A stretch of 64,000 nucleotides of DNA from Panagrolaimus kolymaensis (lineage: Eukaryota; Nematoda; Chromadorea; Rhabditida; Panagrolaimidae), in contig JAJQJQ010000027.1 in assembly GCA_028622995.1 (NCBI GenBank), positions 930,001-994,000 of the forward strand, written 5' to 3'. Every line of letters begins with the position of its first letter. The first letter of the stretch is position 1. This document shows, in pieces, positions 35,948 through 46,893 of this stretch. The notes under the pieces were generated by a model. It had not been told where the DNA came from. It saw only the letters and a list, made by a program, of their open reading frames with translations, and ran no database searches. The position numbers were made by a program, and so were the translations under genes.

Positions 35948-36822
35948 ATGGTTGTTGGAAAACGTTTAATTTTTTCATTTTTTATTTGTTTTTTAAGCTT
36001 TCAAGAAGTTGTTAATGGTAAATGTTCATCTGATGATGGAAATGTAAGTTTGGGTTTGGTTTGGATTTGGTTTACGGGTGACTCAAAAAAATATAAAGAA
36101 AATTATGAAAGATAGAAAAAATATTGAGTTGCAACAGTTAAACTTTTTTTCCACATAAAAAAATCCTTTTTCGTTTTTCAGAAAGTTGATACCTGTTACA
36201 AGGGTTATTTTGATAACCTTCATATTACTTCAACAACCTCTTCAAGTTATAGCTCATATTATAATTTTGTTAAAATATATTATTTAAATACTTTGGAGGG
36301 AGTTGAAAGGCTTTGTACAAGTTTTCATACTTTAGAAGCATGCGTTAAAAATTTAATGGATTGCATAAATAAAGATGATTTGGCAAACCTTAAAGTTACA
36401 GGAGATAATGGAACCGCATATGCTGGAAATTATTATGCTTTTGATTATATGTGTGGGGATGGAAAAACTTGTAAGCTTTTTTTATGCCTAAAATAAATTT
36501 TTTTTTGTGAGAATCTTTCTTTGAAAACTGTTACATTTTAGCATATAAGAATGCCTTGCCTTGTTTCAAAACTTATACCACAAATTGCAATGGCTTTACT
36601 CAAGATTGCACAAGTCGACAAAATGAAAATATTTGTCTTACCAATGAAGCAAGCAACAAATGTGGAAGTGAAGCCAAAAATTATGTTAATAAATCCATGT
36701 CGATTGTTTTATGTAATGAAAAACCCGAATGTTGCAATGCTGGAGTGAAAGATGCGAATTGGATTTATAGTTTAATTTTTGGGTTTCCAATAATTGTTTT
36801 TATGTCCAAATTTGTTAATTAA
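35948..36822 (+). CDS. Secreted Cys-rich protein, T20D4.11/DUF19-like layout (paralogue A)
   Basis: Three exons: 35948-36043, 36182-36470 and 36542-36822, giving 221 residues. Residues 1-25 are a signal peptide (KRLIFSFFICFLSFQEVVNG). The mature part has about sixteen Cys, beginning CSSDDGN, then TCYKGYFD, RLCTSF, ACVKNLMDC, the motif YMCGDG, PCF, NCNGF, DCTS, LCNEKPECCN. It ends in a hydrophobic segment (IYSLIFGFPIIVFMSKFVN), which suggests a GPI signal or a membrane tail. The Cys spacing and length resemble the nematode T20D4.11-type (DUF19) proteins; that name is from recall and not certain. Intron positions and phases match the second copy at 39776-40939, so the two arose by duplication. 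Confidence 0.82.
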
Positions 36823-37035
36823 AAATTTAATTTTAAATTGATCGAATAAAATATTATTATTATTTTTTTGTTTAAATTTTATCAATATTTTTTACAATAG
36901 TTATTATATGAATTTTGTTTATTTCGTATCATGGATAAATAATTACATACTTTTATTGACGCATAATTTGTTTTATTTTTTTAAATAATAACAATTGGAA
37001 TTATATTGAGCTATTTTAAAAAATACAAGTGTAAA

Positions 37036-38894
37036 TTATGATAAAAGTTTTTTAAAATCAAAATCCACATCTGAGCAAACTTGAATGATGGGATTATCAA
37101 ATTGTAAATGGACGTTATTGAAGGTTATAAAATTTAATGGTGGCAGTGGAATTCCAGATGCAAGGGCATCATTTGCAAGAAGTTCCACAATGTCTTTCAA
37201 CACAAAATTCCAAATCTGTAAATATTTGCATATTTGTCACTCACTAAATATTTTATCTGTTTAGTGATTGACCTCATTTAATACTCCTGGAGCAATATTA
37301 CCAAAAGTGGAATTAGCTGATAATGAAGCTGAAAGGACATCCAATTTTCCATATAATGACCAATTTTGAATGTGTATGGTTTTTTCCACCAATAAATCAA
37401 TTTTTGCATTTATTGTAAGCAAAGTTTGACTAAAAAAATGTTACTCCCAAATAATTAATCGGATATAAAAAAATATAATTTTTGTATTTTGAAACGAAAA
37501 TTCCTCTTCGTTAAGAGAGTTATACTTTTTTTTGTTCCCGCCGATTTTTAAAACCAAACTAACCTTGTTTCATATCCATCTCCATTGCCTAGTTTAAAAT
37601 TAAAAATTCCATCAGCAAAAAGAATAATCCCCGAATTATTTACATAAATATCTCCGCCAACTTTTATAATTCCATGAATACCAAATTTTTTATCCTTCAA
37701 ACATTCTTTTTTCAAATTTGGAATTTGAGTTACCAAACAATTTTTCCCTGCGCAATTGCAATCAAAAAATTGTTTTTTATTTTCTGCTAATATTTTATAA
37801 GTGGAATCCCCAATAACGAAATTGCTTTTATCGCTGACGTTGAAAGCATAAATGACAGATTTTAAAGCTAAATTTGAATCAATATTCACGCAAAACATTT
37901 GTGGCGGAGTCGAATTTGGAAATGATTGATTTGATGGATATACACTCGAAGGATGATCATTTTCATGATTTTTATACCAAAATTGCATTATTAATGGAAT
38001 TTTTAACATTTGATTTGATAAAATTGGTGAAGAATTTAGTCCGTAATTAACAAAAATTCCAGCAAGTTTTCCACGAAGTTGATGCTCAATTTGAAGGGCA
38101 AGAAGTTTTTGAGAGACTTTTGGAATTATTTTTTCAATCTAGAAATAGTTTTTAATTTTTTTTTTAATTCTGTTCTAAAAGAACTTGTTTTTTTACGGTT
38201 TGAGACTTCAATGCTTTAAAAAAAATCTTACTTCATTAACAACAAATTTTTTAATCTCTTTTTGTAATGGTTTTTTAAAAAACTTTTTGAGAAGATTAAT
38301 AATTTTATCAATAAATCCTCCATGGCAATGATAATTGAAATCATGAATATCTGCGGATTTACCCACCAAATTTATTAATGGATGTGCTCCATTTGCACCA
38401 ATGTGAAGTTTAATTGCAGCAGAACTGCGTGAAATTGATGCATCACAATTTCCACTTTTGCTTACATGAAAATGTTTTTTTCCTACTTTTATTTTATAAT
38501 GAAAACTAATTGCAACAGAAATGGAATTACACTAAAAATATATTTTTTTTATTACTTTTTTGTTATGGAAAAAATTAAGCCAAATGTATCTTGACTTTAC
38601 CTGTAAATTTATTGTTCCATCATTATTTGTAATAATTTTCATTTGATTTTTATCAATATTAAGTTTTTTAACTTTAATATTAGAAATTTTTCCATGAATT
38701 AAATGTTCACCAAATTCTTGATCTCCTATTTGAATAGTATCTCCCAGAGCGTTGAGTTCTTCAAGCAATGATTTAGCTGCCGAATTTAATGCGGCTGTAT
38801 TTATTCGAATTTGAGCTCCAGGTTTTGGAGACAATCCCTCAACTGCAACGAAATAAAGGAAGCATAAAAGAGTGATAGTGTTCATCAGAAACAT
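37036..38894 (-). CDS. BPI/LBP/CETP-family secreted lipid-binding-like protein
   Basis: Five exons: 38894-38601, 38531-38232, 38138-37564, 37429-37273 and 37215-37036, giving 501 residues, the usual size of the family. A signal peptide covers residues 1-20 (NTITLLCFLYFVAVEG). It is followed by PGAQIRINTAALNSAAKSLLEEL, the typical N-terminal start of BPI domains, where the conserved Gly/Pro and a long amphipathic helix lie. The first barrel runs to about residue 230 with a Cys pair region (SGNCDAS...NYHCHGG). The second half has NSSPILS, MFCVNIDSNLAL, and alternating strands up to the end. Family members bind lipids or bacterial lipopolysaccharide outside the cell. Here the ligand is unknown. 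The gene lies on the opposite strand between two secreted Cys-rich paralogues. Confidence 0.83.
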
Positions 38895-39775
38895 AAATCA
38901 AAAAATATCAAAAAATAAATATTGGCGATTTTTAACGACCGTCGTTTATTTTTTATACAAAAAAATTTCAAAGTCTCTGTCCCAATTTTTAATACTTTTA
39001 TTATTGATAAAAATGTTAAATGGTAAAATTTATGTTGGCTTTCTTTAAAAAAAAGTTATTCTATGATAAGAAAAGAAGAAGGAAACGGCACCGTGACAAT
39101 TAGTTCTTATTTACATAGTTTTTTTTATTGACGTCTTAATCTAACCAAAAATTAAAAATGTTTGTTATTATGATCAAGCATAATTTCTTGATGAGTCTAT
39201 TACAATAAAAAAAAACATTTATCTGAAAAAGGTTGTAAAACTTCTATTTAAACTTGAAAATAAAAAATTTATTTATTAATTTCTTTGATTTTTCTAATGA
39301 AAGTTTTTATTTTATCTCTTATCACAAAAATTTTTTTTATTGCTTCGAAAGTTGCGATCTTCTGCATAAAAAAACTTACATAGCTATTTAAATCTAAAAC
39401 AAATAATCTTTCTTTAAATTTTTGTAGGAGGTCAAAGATTTTTAGGCTATTATGCTTCTTTACACGTCCGCGGCTAATCATTTCCTTTCAAAGCAAGCTG
39501 CTTCTTATTTTCTCTTTTTTATCTGATAAAAGGATTTTTTTTTGTGTTTTACTTACCTTTCGCATTTTTTTTATTGCTACTAAGGGAACACTTTTTCCGT
39601 CATCTGAAATATTGTAATCTTATCAGTTAAGGATGGTCTTTGATTTTTCTTTGACAAAACAAAAAAAAACCATTTAACTTAAAAATCAAATCATGTGAAC
39701 CTGCAAACAATAAATCACAGTTTAATGATTTTTCGCTTCTAATCATTTATTTTAAAGTTTCATTGATTTTTAAAA
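38895..39775. other. Intergenic between divergent genes
   Basis: About 880 bases, AT-rich, shared upstream region of the BPI-like gene (minus) and the second Cys-rich gene (plus). No other gene seen. Confidence 0.4.
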
Positions 39776-40939
39776 ATGTCTAAAAAATTATATTTTTTGC
39801 TAATTATTGTAATTTTATTTTTTCATTTTGAGCGTGTAAAATGTGAATGTTCATCAGATTATCAAAAGGTAACGTTTAAGAACCAAATATCGTAATAAAA
39901 AATGCAAGAGAAGAAAAAAAAAACAGAGAGATTTTGAGGCTGTCAAATTTTTTGTTTTCAATTCTTTTAATTTTTTATTGAAATCAAAAAATAAAATATT
40001 TATATATTTTTTAACAGGAAACAGATATTGAATAAAATCTTGAAAAAAATTCATTTCGGGACAATATTATTTTTTTTCTTGCTACTGAAACCCATTTTTT
40101 GGCTGAATTTTTTAAACATTATATTTTTTAACAAAAAAACTCACTAAAACTTTAAATTTATTTATTGAATTCCATAATTTGTTTTTAGAAAATTGCTACA
40201 TGTTATGACACATATTTGAAATCTTTGGAACGATTTGGAATTATAAGTTCATTCGAGGAATATTCAAAATCTCTTTCATTTTATTTAGAAAGTTTTGCTC
40301 GGGTTCAAAATCTTTGCCTAAAATATAAAATTCTTTCAAATTGTATAACGGAATCAGCTGCAAAAGAATGTATAAATAAGGATAAATTTAAATTAATTAA
40401 TAATACTATATGGAATGATGAGCCAATTAAATATGTAGCAAATTACTACCTTTCGAATTTTATGTGTGGTGATGGAAATAATGGTAAGACTTTTTATTGC
40501 TTTGGAAGACTATAGCTTTCTTAGGAAAAATTTTTCCATCGAGACCAAATTTTCATAGTCGAACCGAGAAATTTTTATTATTTTTTTGGAGCACCCAAAT
40601 TTGATAAAGAATTAAAGTATTTTTTTAGCTTTTAATGTTTCATTCGATTGTTTACCTACCCTTCGAACTAAAGCAATTTCATGTCAAGTTGTAACAAATG
40701 ATTGTTCATTGAGAAAAACCGAAATTGATTGTTATTCAAATTCCACTAAAACCATTTGCGGATGTAATGCTCAATATTATATAACACAAATGTTAAAAAT
40801 ATATTTATGTCAAACTCACCCAGAATGTAATAATGTTTGTAAAAGTTCTGCACCACCATTTTCAATGGTTTGGAATAATAATGGATTTACTTTATTTTTA
40901 AGTTTATTTTTGATACGTTTGATAAAATGGAAAGAATAA
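39776..40939 (+). CDS. Secreted Cys-rich protein, T20D4.11/DUF19-like layout (paralogue B)
   Basis: Three exons: 39776-39868, 40189-40483 and 40629-40939, giving 232 residues. A signal peptide (KLYFLLIIVILFFHFERVKC) is followed by CSSD, TCYDTYLKSLE, LCLKYKILSNC, the shared motif FMCGDGNN, DCLPTLRTKAISC, DCSLRKTEIDC, CGC, LCQTHPECNNVC, and a hydrophobic C-terminus (FTLFLSLFLIRLIKWKE). Gene structure is identical to paralogue A at 35948-36822: same three exons, same phases (0 then 1), and the second intron at the same MCGDG motif. Sequence outside the Cys framework has diverged strongly, which suggests an old duplication or fast change. Confidence 0.82.
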
Positions 40940-41176
40940 ATTAAAACATAAAAATAAAAAAATGAAATATAAATTTCGAAAAAAGTGTCCATTTGTCTCA
41001 TATAAATTATTTTAAAATTATTTTTGCAGCAAACCTTTAAATTTCACGCGTCTCATTTTTATACAATTTTATAGTTACCAAAATCAACAGATTTTTTTTC
41101 AATATAAAAACAAAGGGAATAAATATTAACCACAAAGAAAAAAAAATATTAAAAAAATAAATAAATATAGTATTTG

Positions 41177-41930
41177 TTAAAATGAATTTCGCCTTTTCGT
41201 ACTTTCTTCTGTTGGTGAAGCAAGAATAAATAAACTTTGCTTTTTCTTTATTTCTTCTTCGTTCATAGGAAATATTTTTGAATTAGCTGGTGATAATAAA
41301 ATTGTTGGAGTAAAGGTTTTATTTGCTTCTCGATGACTTGGAGATGATGCAAGTCTACGAAGAGATTTCTTGAAAGCCATTTTGATTCCAGGCGAAATCG
41401 GGCTTGAGAGGCCACCGCCACTAAAAAGAAATAAGATTTTAATGAATTTTAGTCCTTCATCGAAAATAAAATAATTAAGTCACGTGATGAAGATAATAAT
41501 TTACGGGTCTAGAAGTAAAAGCTCGAGAAAATAAATGAAAGAAACTTACTCTTTATTAAATTTAAATCCATCACGAATATTTTCTAAATGTAAAAATAAA
41601 TTTCTTCCTCCACCTGTTTCCAATTCTTCTTCAGAAGGAGATCGAGCGATTTGTATTTTTTTTATGGGCAATTCTTTATTTGGTAAACAAAAAAGTGATC
41701 GAAGAAAATTTGATTTATCATCACTTTCATCTATTTTAACCTGAAACAAAAAAAAACATAGAATTTTCTTTAACAAATCCATATTTTTTGTGTTTTAATT
41801 TTAGAACCATAATTTTTATAGGAAAAAAAAAATAAGAAAAACATACTCGAATAAAAAGCCATCCACCAGCGAATACACCAATAAATAATACAAGAAAAAC
41901 TAATAAAGCTCCAAGTAAATTTTGATCCAT
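41177..41930 (-). CDS. Small single-pass membrane protein, family unknown
   Basis: Three exons: 41930-41847, 41740-41550 and 41420-41177, giving 172 residues. The first exon encodes a short N-terminus and one membrane helix (LLGALLVFLVLFIGVFAGGW). The remainder is polar and probably cytoplasmic, with Ser/Pro-rich stretches (SGGGLSSPISPG, LASSPSHRE) that could be phosphorylated and a basic C-terminus (ESTKRRNSF). Splice junctions are canonical and keep the frame. I recognise no family. It is divergent from the small heat shock protein gene at 42618. Confidence 0.72.
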
Positions 41931-42617
41931 GTTTATAAATTTTCAAAAATAAATACTAATTTTTTTAAAATAATAAATTCATAAATATTAATTAAAAATA
42001 AAAATAAGAAAGTAAAGAAATTCCAAAAGTACCAATCTTTTTCACTCGTCTGTCAGCTCTTTGATTAAACTTTTTTTTTCACCCCTCGCAAAGCAGCTAG
42101 AACGCAGCAGCAGCAGCAATTGATAATTGAAGCTAAAGGAAAGCCAAGCCACCCACAAATAAAAAAGATAATAAGAAAATAATTATAGGGTTTTTTATTC
42201 GTTTTTATTTTTGGCTGTGGCAGCAGCAGGTTGGTTGTGTGCGAGTTCTTTGTTTCAAGCCTCTCTCACCTCAGTTATTCACATTTAAAAAAAGAGTGAA
42301 GCTAAAAAATTAAAAATAAACGTTGTGTATCATTGATTTATTCCAATATTTCCGATGAAAAAAACGTAAAAAAAATCGATTAAAAGAATTTAAGTGATAG
42401 AGATTTGAATAAATTATAATTTTTTTATTTGAAGAGAAAAAGCAAACACAGACTAATTTGTTTTTATGACACTTTTTTAAAATTTAAAACGCTTTTTCGG
42501 AGTTTTTTGAAAACAAAAGTGCATTTTTATGAAATTCAATAATCTTTGATTTATGGCCAAAAAAATCAAAAAGTTATAAAAGTTCTGCTGAAAAATTTAG
42601 TAATAGAATTTTTTTAA
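41931..42617. other. Intergenic between divergent genes
   Basis: About 690 bases with a short CAGCAG run near 42100-42120. This is the shared upstream region of the small membrane protein and the small heat shock protein genes. No additional gene seen. Confidence 0.4.
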
Positions 42618-43634
42618 ATGTATCCAACTGCGAATTTTGGATGTTTCCCTTTAATTTCTCATCAACAAAGTTTGATGGAAAACAATAATAATAATTTTGG
42701 ATGTTGTTTTTCATTGGTTCCAGTTTTTAATGTTCATGGTTATCAACAACAACAACTTGGCATTCAAGGAATTTCATTAATGTCTCCATTTGGCTACCAA
42801 GGATTTCAATCGACAACAAATTATCCAAATCCAAATTCTTTACCACCACAAAACAGAAAAATGGAATTCTCTAACAAAGAAAATTCAAATATTTTAGAAG
42901 ATGATTCTCCATTTTTCTCAAAAGCCAAAACAAAGCGCCAAGTTTCCAGTGAAACAACTAAACATTTGGAATTTCCTGCCCCTCCAATTCAAGAAGGTTT
43001 AAATCAATACAAACCTTATGGGTGCAGCTATGAACCTAATTTATCTTATCCTACTTATCCTCGCCACCAAGAAAATCATGCCTTTTCTAATTTTCGATAT
43101 CCTTCTTATGGCTGGACGAGTCAACATCCTAAACCTGAAATTCCAAAGCCCATCATAACAAATGCAAAACCAAAGAATGACGAGGATGAAAATAAAATTC
43201 CAATCGAAGAAGTTGAAGAATTTGAAAATGAAGGAACTGCAGAAATGGAAAATTTAGAAATTGATAAATCAAATGAAGAGGTAATTTTATAAACTTTTTT
43301 TTAGAAAAGAATAAACCCGTTTTATAAATTTCTTACAAAATTTTCTGATATTCTTGAAAAGTTTTTTTAGGACCAAAAAGCGTTCGAAGCTAAATTCAAT
43401 GTCCATGGGTTTACCATGAAAGACATCAAAGTTCAATCCCACCAAAATCAAATCCTTATTGAAGGAAAACAAAAAGCTAAAAATGAACTTGGAGCATTTA
43501 TTCGATCCTTTATTTATGTTATCGATATTCCAGAAAATATTGAAACTAGCAGTCTTACAGCAACATTGGAATCCAATGGAATGTTGTTTATCAAAGGAGT
43601 TCCAAGTAAAATTGAATCCCTCGGTGAAGGATAA
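42618..43634 (+). CDS. Small heat shock protein (alpha-crystallin domain) with long N-terminal region
   Basis: Two exons: 42618-43280 and 43371-43634, giving 308 residues. The second exon carries the alpha-crystallin-type domain (AFEAKFNVHGFTMKDIKVQ, QILIEGKQKA, SFIYVIDIPENIE, LTATLESNGMLFIKGVP). Small heat shock proteins hold unfolding proteins as oligomers. The first exon adds a long disordered region rich in Asn, Gln, Tyr, Phe and Pro, followed by an acidic patch (EEVEEFENEGTAEMENLE). Typical family members have about 150-200 residues, so the N-terminal region is unusually large. A polyadenylation signal lies at 43729-43734. Confidence 0.88.
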
Positions 43635-43977
43635 AAATTTTTATTTTTATCTTTGATTTTGTTTTCGATCAAACTTTTTGTTGCTTTCTTAGAGATGTTT
43701 TTAATATTTTTGTTATCAAAAATGACGAAATAAAAAACAATAAAAATTTTCAACATTTTATTTTCATAACTTTTTTTTATAACCACAAAATGAATCATCA
43801 ATTTGCGGAGGCGATGACGGATATCCATCCGCTTCAAGCTGTTTCGATTTCATAAGAGCATTACAAAATCAAATACTAAAAACATTTTTTCTTTCTTCCT
43901 TCATTTTTTCTCAAAACATAAAACATATCAAAGCTCAGATTGTATCTTTAAAGCTGAAAACATTTGTTTTTGGAAGG

Positions 43978-43985
43978 TATAAAAG
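43978..43985 (+). promoter_or_regulatory. TATA box (TATAAAAG)
   Basis: TATAAAAG lies 56 bases before the ATG of the His-rich gene at 44041. The spacing fits a short 5' leader and a focused, inducible promoter. Confidence 0.5.
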
Positions 43986-44040
43986 CAGACAATTTTAAGC
44001 TAAAAAAAAGCATTCACCATAATTCATTTTGCTGGTGGCT

Positions 44041-44825
44041 ATGGACCATCATCATCATTTCCGTGGGATTAAAAAGTCTTCATCGAAGGTTGTTAAGAAG
44101 TCAACAACAGCTGGAAATCGAAAATGTCATCGGGCTTGTTTAATTTTTCAACAAAATCTTTTAAAATTTCAAAAACGTGCTGCTCTTCACCGCCATCAAG
44201 CAACTCAACACCAATGTCACCGACATGCTTATCGCATTAGTGAACATGCCCATACAATGTGCCAAGAAATGCGGTTCCAACAACTTTATTTCTCTCAACT
44301 CCAAAAACAATCTGCTGCACATAGCATTTATGCCCATAGCAGTCATCCACATATTCAGCTCGTTCATCCAAGTAAGTTTTATTTTTTTAAGTTTTTTTCA
44401 AACCTTCCAAAATGCAAAAATAAGAAATAAATTTAAGGAATCTTGAAACAAAAACCAATAATGAATTTTTTAAATATCGGTTATTTTTTAAGAAAAAATT
44501 AAAAAACAATTTTTTTCATTTCAAGAACGGCTGTAATTTTTTTATTTTTTTGAATTTGCTAATATTTGATGCATTCTGATTTTTTTAATTTTCAGTGGCA
44601 CCATTCGTCCATGGACCAACATTTTCCACTGGCGTTCCTCGTGGCAATATTTATAACAATCATATTTTTATACATTATTTTCATAATGGCCGCCCTGTTG
44701 CCTCGTATCAATCTCATGCTACTCCATGCGCTAACAATGCTGGACCTATCATCCAAGAAGTTGATGAAGATTACCCAAATATTCTCAATGGAGATCTTCG
44801 AACCATTGGACATGGAAAAAACTAA
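44041..44825 (+). CDS. His-rich protein of unknown function
   Basis: Two exons, 44041-44371 and 44596-44825, give 186 residues. The start MDHHHHFRG is followed by a Lys/Ser-rich stretch, then a His/Gln-rich region (RAALHRHQATQHQCHRHAYR) and further His clusters (HSSHPHIQLVHP). The second exon continues in frame with PFVHGPTFSTGVPRGN and ends acidic (QEVDEDYPNILNGD). Alternative frames over the same exons are broken. The many His could bind metal ions. No known domain was recognised. The TATA box at 43978 supports the start. Confidence 0.65.
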
Positions 44826-45508
44826 AATATATTAAATTTGAGATAAATCCGCATTTCATTAAATTTTATAATATTTTCATTACTTTTTTTGTTTTCTTCA
44901 AGTTTATTCTAAATCTTTTATGTTTTTTGGGTTTTCTATATGCAATGCTTCCAAATATTTATTAGGACTAAATAAATTTTAAAAAAATCCACCAAAGAAT
45001 ACATATATTTGTTAAATCATAGCCATGGATTTTTGTTGTTGCAAAAAAAGAAACAAATTTCTAAAAAATGAAGGCGCCTATTTTTCCCTTTTTCCCAATG
45101 AATAAAAAAAGTTTTTCATTTTTAAAAACATTTTTAAAAAAGACGGCTGATTTAAAAAAAGAAAGAGAGATACGTTTTTGTTTTTTTCTTTTTGTACGTA
45201 TGTTTTGGCAAGCAAAAAAAGATGCAAGCTAATGGACCCAGACGATTCGCTAGGCCCACACCTTGAAAACCTCTTTGAAAATCGTTTTAATTATTATTCA
45301 ACAAAAAATAAATACTCAAAGGATACTCTTGAATGACTTGCATAATTTTGAAAAAGAAAAAAACTTAATTATTTAATATTTATTTTACAAAAAATAAAAA
45401 GGCAAAATAATCACATTTAAATCGCCAATAAAAGTGGAAAAATAAACCGAAAATTGTTTGCATAGAAACATAAGACAGTTGACGGATTTTTTGTTAGAGT
45501 TTGAAATT
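44826..45508. other. Intergenic between convergent genes
   Basis: About 680 bases, AT-rich, with one short GC-richer spot near 45228-45262. Nothing recognised. Confidence 0.4.
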
Positions 45509-46066
45509 TCAATATGGAACAGCTTTGTTCACTTTGACCCATTCTTTCTCTGCATCAGTTCGAGGAAGAGGAGGAACAATGCCATTTTCACGCCAATAAT
45601 TTCGATCGACTTGACCAATTTGGAGCTGCAAAAAAACAGATTTAATAAAATGCTTTTTAATTTTTTTAAAAATAAATTTATATTTGTTTTTCTGATAAGA
45701 TTTTTTAAATTTATAATAAAAAATATTCAAAGAAAAAATTAAGCCACTCACCTCCCAATCCAATCCTTTATCTTTGATGTATGGAGCTATGATACTTTCA
45801 TATTTATCAATAAATTGATTTCCACTTTCATAACTATCAAAGCTTCGAGCAATATGTTCAATGGCAATTCGAACAAATTTATTGTTTGGTTTCCCACCAA
45901 TAAAAAACGAATCTTCTTCAACGGGAATAAAAAGAACGACGACATAAAAAGCTGGAAGATTTGCTCCTTGTGGATTTGTATAAAGTTTCGTGATTCCTTC
46001 AGCCAATGCTTTTTTATCTTCCTTTGAAAATAAGCCTGGTGTGTGATAGAATCGGTGAAGAGGCAT
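45509..46066 (-). CDS. Tautomerase-superfamily protein, cis-CaaD-like (Tautomerase_3 type)
   Basis: Two exons, 46066-45752 and 45625-45509, give 143 residues, close to cis-CaaD (about 150). The start MPLHRFYHTPGLFSKEDK places Pro at position 2, which becomes the catalytic N-terminal proline after Met removal, as in all tautomerase enzymes. LPAFYVVVLFIPVEEDSFFIGG, KFVRIAIEHIARSF, KDKGLDWEVS and the C-terminal RNYWRENGIVPPLPR...WVKVNKAVPY match the cis-3-chloroacrylic acid dehalogenase-like group, which I know mostly from fungi. The substrate in the cell is unknown. It is not of the MIF or D-dopachrome type common in animals. One intron with ordinary splice sites shows it is an established nuclear gene and not contamination. 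Confidence 0.85.
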   Translation of the reverse strand: MPLHRFYHTPGLFSKEDKKALAEGITKLYTNPQGANLPAFYVVVLFIPVEEDSFFIGGKPNNKFVRIAIEHIARSFDSYESGNQFIDKYESIIAPYIKDKGLDWEVSGLIFSLNIFYYKFKKSYQKNKYKFIFKKIKKHFIKSVFLQLQIGQVDRNYWRENGIVPPLPRTDAEKEWVKVNKAVPY

Positions 46067-46893
46067 CTTTTGTTTTTATTTTGTCAAAAGAGAGGAAAAT
46101 AAAATAGACGCTAAAATTTTAAATAAATTATTTAAAGAAAATTAATTTAAGATAAAGAACTTTTCGAAGAAAACGCAAAACCTGAAATTATCTATTTCGG
46201 TTTTCTCGATAAAAAAGGATATAAAAAAAGTTTCGCTTTCGATTATAAAGTTTTTTTATTTAAAGAAAAGTAATTATAAAAACTGATAAAACAAATCCAA
46301 ACTTTGGTATAAAATAAATTAAAAAATTTCAATCAGTTTTTATACTTTTTTGTTTTCGATTTTTTGATGAGAATAATTTTTTAATCATCTCTGTCTTTTT
46401 TTTTTTGCTCTTTCTTTCTTACATGTATGCTTTATTATTGTTTTTGTTTTTTTTTTCTACAGCAAAGGATACAAGAAACAAAAAATATATTTAGTATTGT
46501 GTGTTTTCATTTTGCCCCTTGCCTTTTTTTCTTTAGAAAAAAAGAGAGAGGAACGCTACACAATACATGTGTTTCATGTTTAGTTTGATGACACAAATCC
46601 GAGCACAAAAAAAATTTGTGATGAGAAAGGTGATAGAATAAAAGGAATGCTGGAATGCATAGTCTTGGTTCATTCAAATCGTCTAACTTTTCATTTAGGT
46701 TTAAAAAAAAATTCTAAATTAATTTTTTTACCGAAAAACAACTTTTTCTTTTTTTTTTTGCATTTTTTAAATTTTCATAAATAGATCTTTATTTATTCGC
46801 TTCGGTTTTCCGTTTTTTTTTGAGTCAAAAATGATAATATTTAATCTAAAATTTTTTTTCTTTTTTTTCAGAAAAACAAACACCAAAGTTAAA
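46067..46893. other. Intergenic between divergent genes
   Basis: About 830 bases, AT-rich, with no gene. It ends with a polypyrimidine tract and AG at 46870-46871 before the aldo-keto reductase start. Confidence 0.4.
46870..46871 (+). promoter_or_regulatory. Possible trans-splice acceptor upstream of the aldo-keto reductase gene
   Basis: A long T tract ending TTTTTTTTCAG stands 22 bases before the start ATG. In nematodes such a site so near an ATG often receives a spliced leader; it could also be the end of an untranslated first intron. Confidence 0.4.

Noticed and set aside
36551..36748. Second frame overlapping exon 3 of the Cys-rich paralogue A
   Set aside because: The Cys-rich frame is in phase with exons 1 and 2 and matches paralogue B; this one does not.
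44161..44813. Minus-strand and alternative plus-strand frames over the His-rich gene
   Set aside because: Only the His-rich frame continues in phase across the GT-AG intron.
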